Part shown: piece after piece, positions 6,952 to 9,706 of the stretch
How positions within the stretch are numbered: the stretch's first letter is position 1
Layout of the letters: each line of letters starts with the position of its first letter
The notes under the pieces: generated by a model
Databases searched by the model: none
Seen by the model: the letters and a program-made list of their open reading frames with translations, nothing else
Told to the model about the DNA's origin: nothing
Made by a program: the position numbers and the translations under genes
Origin: VRUB01 sp046758085
GTDB taxonomy: Bacteria > Pseudomonadota > Gammaproteobacteria > Acidiferrobacterales > SPGG2
Reading direction: 5' to 3'
Length of the DNA stretch: 9,706 bases
Assembly: GCA_046758085.1 (NCBI GenBank)
Contig: JBHHZP010000136.1
Coordinates: forward strand, 1-9,706

Positions 6952-7559
6952 TAGTACCTTAACTTGCTGCGCTTGACGAGTTTCTTGATTTTTTTCTGCC
7001 CTACCCAGACCTTGCGGTTATTGACCAGGCTAATCAGGGTCATATCGACCTGATAGTAGCGTACCTGCTTGGTACCAGAGACATCGACGATCGTATTGAT
7101 GGTTCCCTGCAGCATGAAATTCGCCCCGAGTTCTTGGCCCATGGGATTGCGCGTCAACTCGGTGGCATGCAAGTCCTGGTCTTTTCGCTCGGCTCGCACC
7201 GAGCCTCGTTCCGTCGGCGAGGCCACGAACTGCACCTTCTTCGACCTGATCATCGCGCGCTCGATGTCGGCGACAAAGGTGTTCATGTTTATGTGCTCGT
7301 GACTCAGGTTGCGCATGTCCCCGACGATCAACGCCGGCTGCGCCCGGTTCTTGCGCGTATACTCCCGCAGCCACGGCTGGGAAAGCACATCCTCGATCAT
7401 CTCCTCGGATACAAGTCGTGAGTCGGTATCGTTCCAGGCGCCGCTCAGGTCCTTGACTTTCTCCGTATCCACGCGCTTGACCGAGGTCCCGCAGCCAGCC
7501 ATCATAAGGACGACCAGCACAGCCACGAAGCGAAGACCGGGCGTCCAGGCGGGGTTCAT
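6951..7559 (-). CDS. LpoB-like outer-membrane lipoprotein
   Basis: A 202-residue lipoprotein with lipobox M20-A21-G22-C23 and Gly at +2 (outer membrane by the Lol rule). The body fits the LpoB family (PF13036 type): DLSGAWNDTDSRLVSEEMIE (37-56), PALIVGDMRNLSHEHINMNT (75-94), FVADIERAMIRSKKVQFV (95-112), GANFMLQGTINTIVD (145-159), YYQVDMTLISL and KVWVGQKKIKK (183-193). E. coli LpoB stimulates the peptidoglycan synthase PBP1B from the outer membrane, but it has a long proline-rich linker. Here only about 15-20 residues separate the acylated cysteine from the folded part, so that job cannot be assumed. The start overlaps the preceding LPP20 stop as ATGA, implying coupled translation. Second gene of the lipoprotein operon. 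Confidence 0.88.
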   Translation of the reverse strand: MNPAWTPGLRFVAVLVVLMMAGCGTSVKRVDTEKVKDLSGAWNDTDSRLVSEEMIEDVLSQPWLREYTRKNRAQPALIVGDMRNLSHEHINMNTFVADIERAMIRSKKVQFVASPTERGSVRAERKDQDLHATELTRNPMGQELGANFMLQGTINTIVDVSGTKQVRYYQVDMTLISLVNNRKVWVGQKKIKKLVKRSKLRY

Positions 7560-8125
7560 CGGGATTTCTCGGAGAATTTGTCGAAAACAACATCGGCGTT
7601 CTGCTCGATGTAATCGCGCAAACCGTCATTCATGTCACGAAATGTCTTGACTGTCTGCTTCACGTGCCGCATATCGAGCTCCGCCAGCGAGAACATCGTC
7701 TTACTTTTCTTGTCGCGCCAGCGGCCGATAATCTTGGTGCCCGAGAGATTGGTCCTTGTGACATTGTTGATCTCGCGCACCAGCTCCTGTTCGCTGGTCC
7801 GCTGGCCGTCGACGTTGCTCGCGTTGGAGTAATCCTTGGATACGACCTCCATGTACGAGGACAGGATGCGTGCGACCTCAGCGCGCGCACGATTATCCGC
7901 CGTGTCCTTCTGCAACGATATATCCCCTATGTCGGGGGCGATGCCAACGCCGTGAAACAGGCGTCCCTTCTTATCGTTGAGGGTGTTGGTGCCCTTGTTA
8001 ACCCAACTGGGCGCCCCCTTGATATGAAGATTGCTCTTGACCGTGGTCTTGCCGGCACAGGCCGCAAGAAAAACCGCAGCGATCAGTACCATCGCCGCGC
8101 GCATCGTGGTCTTTGTCCGCCCCAT
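7556..8125 (-). CDS. Short LPP20-family outer-membrane lipoprotein
   Basis: Predicted lipoprotein of 189 residues, first gene of the four-lipoprotein operon. The frame is open up to 8209, but the start at 8125 is supported by a strong Shine-Dalgarno (GGAGGT, 5 nt spacing) and yields a proper signal peptide ending in lipobox L20-A21-A22-C23, with Ala at +2 (outer membrane). The LPP20 domain covers about 38-165: APSWVNKG, RLFHGVGIAPDIGDISLQ (55-72), ADNRARAEVARILSSYMEVV (76-95) and FSLAELD (145-151). The family includes Helicobacter Lpp20 and Vibrio FlgP, but no flagellar gene is present here, so the role is open. The C-terminal region (MNDGLRDYIEQNADVVFDKF) is probably helical. Its stop overlaps the LpoB-like start. 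Confidence 0.88.
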   Translation of the reverse strand: MGRTKTTMRAAMVLIAAVFLAACAGKTTVKSNLHIKGAPSWVNKGTNTLNDKKGRLFHGVGIAPDIGDISLQKDTADNRARAEVARILSSYMEVVSKDYSNASNVDGQRTSEQELVREINNVTRTNLSGTKIIGRWRDKKSKTMFSLAELDMRHVKQTVKTFRDMNDGLRDYIEQNADVVFDKFSEKSR

Positions 8126-8129
8126 GGCT

Positions 8130-8135
8130 ACCTCC
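8130..8135 (-). promoter_or_regulatory. Strong Shine-Dalgarno of the lipoprotein operon
   Basis: GGAGGT on the minus strand, with its GGAGG core 5 nt before ATG 8125. It is the best ribosome site in the window and decides the start of the short LPP20 gene in favour of 8125 over 8209. Confidence 0.85.
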
Positions 8136-8170
8136 GGATTCCAATAACACGCCAGAATAACAATAAAAAT

Positions 8171-8176
8171 AGTATA
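8171..8176 (-). promoter_or_regulatory. Probable -10 element for the lipoprotein operon
   Basis: TATACT on the minus strand, about 45 nt before the start codon and followed by an A/T-rich stretch, matches the sigma70 -10 box at 5 of 6 positions. No good -35 lies 16-18 nt upstream (the best, TAGATG, matches 3 of 6) and there is no extended -10 TG. The promoter is therefore weak, activator-dependent, or uses another sigma factor. Confidence 0.45.
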
Positions 8177-8209
8177 CCTCAGTGAGCATAGGCATCTACG
8201 GCCGCCCAC

Positions 8210-8309
8210 ACGGTGCCGTTTCCGTCGTTAAGCAATTGTTTGGAAAGTCCTTTCCGGGCGGGCCAGGCCACGGGGCGGTGCGGTGCCAACTGGGGGCGAC
8301 TACCTCACC
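8210..8309. other. Spacer between orn and the lipoprotein operon promoter
   Basis: No gene seen. It contains a short inverted repeat, GGAAAG (8242-8247) and CTTTCC (8250-8255), with a 2-nt centre and no U-tract on either strand, so it is not a convincing terminator for orn. The rest is unremarkable GC-rich sequence. Confidence 0.4.
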
Positions 8310-8876
8310 CTAGTCCAGGCGCAGGAAGTGCTTGCGGTAGTACCTGAGTTCCTCGATCGACTCGCGGATGTCATCAAGCGCTTTGTGGGTATTCTTTTTG
8401 ACCATTCCGGCGTAGACCTCGGGTTTCCAGCGCCGGGCCAGCTCCTTGATCGTGCTCACGTCCAGATTGCGGTAGTGAAACCACGCCTCGAAATCAGGCA
8501 TCCAGCGCGCCAGAAACCGGCGGTCCTGGCAGATGCTGTTGCCACACATGGGCGACCGGCCCTTCGGCACGTACTGTTGCAGGAACTCGAGCACCTGCCG
8601 TTCCACATCGCTTTCAGTCAAGCTCGATGCGCGCACGCGCTCGGCGAGACCGGTTTCGCCATGGGTCCGGGTATTCCATTCGTCCATACCTTCGAGTACC
8701 GCCGCCGGCTGATGCACCACCAGCACCGGCCCTTCGGCGAGCGTATTGAGCTCACTGTCGGTGACGATTGTGGCCACCTCCAGAATCCGGTCCGACTGCG
8801 TGTCCAACCCTGACATCTCCAGGTCAATCCAGATCAAGGAATTGGGGTCCTGGCCCCCGGGAGGTACTTGCGCCAT
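8310..8876 (-). CDS. orn: Oligoribonuclease (DEDDh 3'-5' exonuclease)
   Basis: Cytoplasmic exoribonuclease that degrades dinucleotides (including pGpG from cyclic-di-GMP turnover) and short oligoribonucleotides to mononucleotides; essential in E. coli. The protein has 188 residues. All DEDDh residues are present at the spacing of the E. coli enzyme: D18 and E20 in IWIDLEMSGLD, D118 in GNSICQDRRFLARWMP, and H164 and D169 in NTHKALDDIRESI. The start at 8876 has a Shine-Dalgarno GGAG (8884-8887) 7 nt upstream and extends about six residues beyond the E. coli N-terminus. The lipoprotein operon starts 184 nt downstream on the same strand; no clear terminator separates them, so some read-through is possible. 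Confidence 0.98.
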   Translation of the reverse strand: MAQVPPGGQDPNSLIWIDLEMSGLDTQSDRILEVATIVTDSELNTLAEGPVLVVHQPAAVLEGMDEWNTRTHGETGLAERVRASSLTESDVERQVLEFLQQYVPKGRSPMCGNSICQDRRFLARWMPDFEAWFHYRNLDVSTIKELARRWKPEVYAGMVKKNTHKALDDIRESIEELRYYRKHFLRLD

Positions 8877-9124
8877 CCGTTATCTCCGGTTCTAATCTTA
8901 AACGTACGCGGCTGTGCCTGGCCCATGATATCACCGTGAGTGCTTGAATGGCTTGACCGTCGTGTTTTCGGGCGGGCCTGCGCTGGCCGCCCTTATCGGG
9001 CCGAGGGTGGCGCGGCGGCCAATTGGCTATTCGCGAGCCACGATAACGCCGTACTCAGCGCCATACAATCAAGATAGCACCGTTGGCACCCGCGAAAACG
9101 GACAAGTAACACGAGAAGACGACC
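8877..9124. promoter_or_regulatory. Divergent orn/phhB intergenic region
   Basis: A 248-bp gap between divergent genes, so it should hold both promoters. On the plus strand TACAAT (9064-9069) is a plausible -10 for phhB, but the hexamer 17 bp upstream (CGATAA) is a poor -35. There is an imperfect hairpin at 8970-8992 (GGGCGG and CCGCCC arms with an inner CC/GG pair) and a 10-bp palindrome GCCAATTGGC at 9018-9027 that could be an operator. I cannot assign a regulator. Frames open through here on either strand look like chance. Confidence 0.3.
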
Positions 9125-9460
9125 ATGACAGAACTGACCGGCAAGACCTGCAAGCCTTGTGAAGGCGGCACCAAGCCGCTGACGCGGCAAGCGACCCAAG
9201 CATTGCTGCAGCAGACCCCGGGGTGGAAGATCAATGAACGCGGTGACGAGATCGCCCGTACCTACGAGTTCAAGAATTACTATCAGACCATGGCCTTCGT
9301 CAATGCGCTGGCGTGGGTCGCGCACCGCGAAGATCACCACCCTGACATCGAGGTCGGCTACAAGCGCTGCCATGTGCGATACAGCACGCACGCCATCGGC
9401 GGATTGTCGGAGAATGACTTCATCTGTGCCGCGAAGATCAACGCGCTTATTGGCGCCTGA
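9125..9460 (+). CDS. phhB: Pterin-4a-carbinolamine dehydratase
   Basis: Dehydrates 4a-hydroxytetrahydrobiopterin-type carbinolamines, regenerating the pterin cofactor after aromatic amino acid hydroxylation. The 111-residue length matches bacterial PhhB. The family signature is intact: AHREDHHPDIEVGYKRCHV (66-84) with the HHP motif at 71-73 and an aromatic Y79, followed by STHAIGGLSENDF with H89 and D98. ATG 9125 is preceded by a purine-rich GAGAAG 6 nt upstream. The gene stands alone, without phenylalanine hydroxylase (phhA) beside it. Family members also occur in organisms without phhA, where a role in other pterin or molybdopterin metabolism has been proposed, so the physiological partner is unknown here. 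Confidence 0.95.
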   Translation: MTELTGKTCKPCEGGTKPLTRQATQALLQQTPGWKINERGDEIARTYEFKNYYQTMAFVNALAWVAHREDHHPDIEVGYKRCHVRYSTHAIGGLSENDFICAAKINALIGA

Positions 9461-9465
9461 CATTA

Positions 9466-9500
9466 GCCGTAAGCCGTGATCGGTGATCCGTGAACCGTGA
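9466..9500. repeat. Five tandem 7-bp units, consensus NCCGTGA
   Basis: Five contiguous heptamers begin 5 bp after the phhB stop codon. The first base of each unit varies (G, G, T, T, A) while the rest is nearly constant; unit 1 ends TAA and unit 3 has CGGTGA. The total is 35 bp, the same copy number and length as the unrelated CTCGCTA array before queG. Confidence 0.85.
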
Positions 9501-9505
9501 GGGGG

Positions 9506-9574
9506 TTGATTTTTTTTGAGTCCCCTTGGTCAAGCCGAGCCCGGAGTGCAGACGAGGAGCGGGCCGGAACGGGC
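9506..9574. repeat. Direct repeat, unit 1 (T-tract followed by CCCCTT and TCAAGCCGAGC)
   Basis: Starts TTGA and a run of eight T, then TCCCCTT and TCAAGCCGAGC, and ends GGAACGGGC. Aligned by hand to unit 2 with two one-base gaps, 51 of 69 columns match, with the first half nearly identical. No coding signature. Confidence 0.75.
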
Positions 9575-9576
9575 GT

Positions 9577-9643
9577 TTGGTTTTTTTGATCCCCTTACTC
9601 AAGCCGAGCGAGGCACGAAGGCGAAGAACACGCCCGAAGGGGC
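9577..9643. repeat. Direct repeat, unit 2
   Basis: Begins 2 bp after unit 1 with the same order of blocks: TTGG, a T-tract, TCCCCTT, TCAAGCCGAGC, ending CGAAGGGGC. Within this unit CCCCTT (9591-9596) is complementary to AAGGGG (9637-9642), so it can fold back on itself; unit 1 has lost that perfect pairing. Confidence 0.75.
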
Positions 9644-9644
9644 A

Positions 9645-9658
9645 CGAGAAGGATCTCG
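9645..9658. repeat. Small perfect hairpin after the direct repeats
   Basis: Arms CGAGA and TCTCG around a 4-nt loop AGGA. Short enough to be chance, but it sits between two other structured repeats. Confidence 0.35.
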
Positions 9659-9662
9659 CGCG

Positions 9663-9696
9663 TCCAGGCCAGGTACATGGACGTGCCTTGCCTGGA
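9663..9696. repeat. Inverted repeat with 14-bp arms at the right edge
   Basis: Left arm TCCAGGCCAGGTAC and right arm GTGCCTTGCCTGGA are reverse complements at 12 of 14 positions around the 6-nt centre ATGGAC. No T-run follows in the 10 bases left in the window. It could be the end of a dispersed palindromic element continuing beyond the edge. Confidence 0.7.
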
Positions 9697-9706
9697 CCCC
9701 CTGAGA

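Noticed and set aside
8126..8209. Longer N-terminus for the short LPP20 protein starting at 8209
   Set aside because: It would put 28 residues before the signal peptide and place the Shine-Dalgarno and probable -10 inside the coding region.
8242..8255. GGAAAG/CTTTCC inverted repeat as orn terminator
   Set aside because: The 2-nt centre is too small for a good RNA loop and neither strand has a following U-tract.
3249..9124. Glycine tRNA genes between orn and queG as in E. coli
   Set aside because: I looked for tRNA-like TTC-loop and acceptor pairings in the intergenic stretches and saw none; the interval is filled by the lipoprotein genes.
8993..9463. 156-residue minus-strand frame over phhB
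   Set aside because: Antisense to phhB, whose HHP signature is intact on the plus strand.
9466..9500. Possible CRISPR array
   Set aside because: The units are contiguous 7-mers with no spacers; no cas gene is present.
9508..9520. T-tract as an intrinsic terminator for phhB
   Set aside because: The sequence just before the eight T residues is the heptamer array and a G run, with no stable GC-rich stem ending at the T-tract.
9516..9704. 62-residue plus-strand frame at the right end
   Set aside because: It lies wholly within the direct repeats and palindrome; its composition follows from the repeats, and no ribosome site or domain is visible.

Overview
The window looks like chromosomal DNA from a gammaproteobacterium of moderately high GC content. 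The gene order queG-nnr-tsaE-amiB with orn nearby is the classic gammaproteobacterial arrangement (in Escherichia coli: orn, glycine tRNA genes, queG, nnr, tsaE, amiB, mutL). The genus cannot be fixed from the sequence; the intergenic 7-bp-period repeats are unlike those of enteric bacteria.

Left part (1-3248, minus strand): a tightly overlapping housekeeping operon, nnr > tsaE > amiB. It covers metabolite repair, tRNA t6A synthesis and septal peptidoglycan cleavage. amiB runs off the left edge a few residues into the end of its LysM domain; mutL is expected beyond it. queG (plus strand, epoxyqueuosine reductase) is divergent from nnr. The 181-bp gap between them carries two inverted arrays of a 7-bp repeat.

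Middle (4494-8125, minus strand): four adjacent genes, each encoding a predicted outer-membrane lipoprotein. In transcription order they are a short LPP20-family protein, an LpoB-like protein, a COG3014-like protein of unknown function, and a long LPP20-family protein. Junctions are a 4-nt ATGA overlap, a 13-nt gap holding a perfect GC-rich hairpin, and a 5-nt gap. This is almost certainly one operon and probably one envelope complex. It occupies the position where E. coli has glycine tRNA genes between orn and queG. It is the best candidate here for an undercharacterised system.

Right part: orn (minus; oligoribonuclease) and, divergently, phhB (plus; pterin-4a-carbinolamine dehydratase). The final ~240 bases have no credible gene. 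They are a mosaic of repeats: a second, different five-copy 7-bp array, two diverged ~68-bp direct repeats beginning with T-tracts, a small hairpin and a 14-bp-arm inverted repeat at the edge.

No tRNA, rRNA, CRISPR array, transposase or phage gene was seen.
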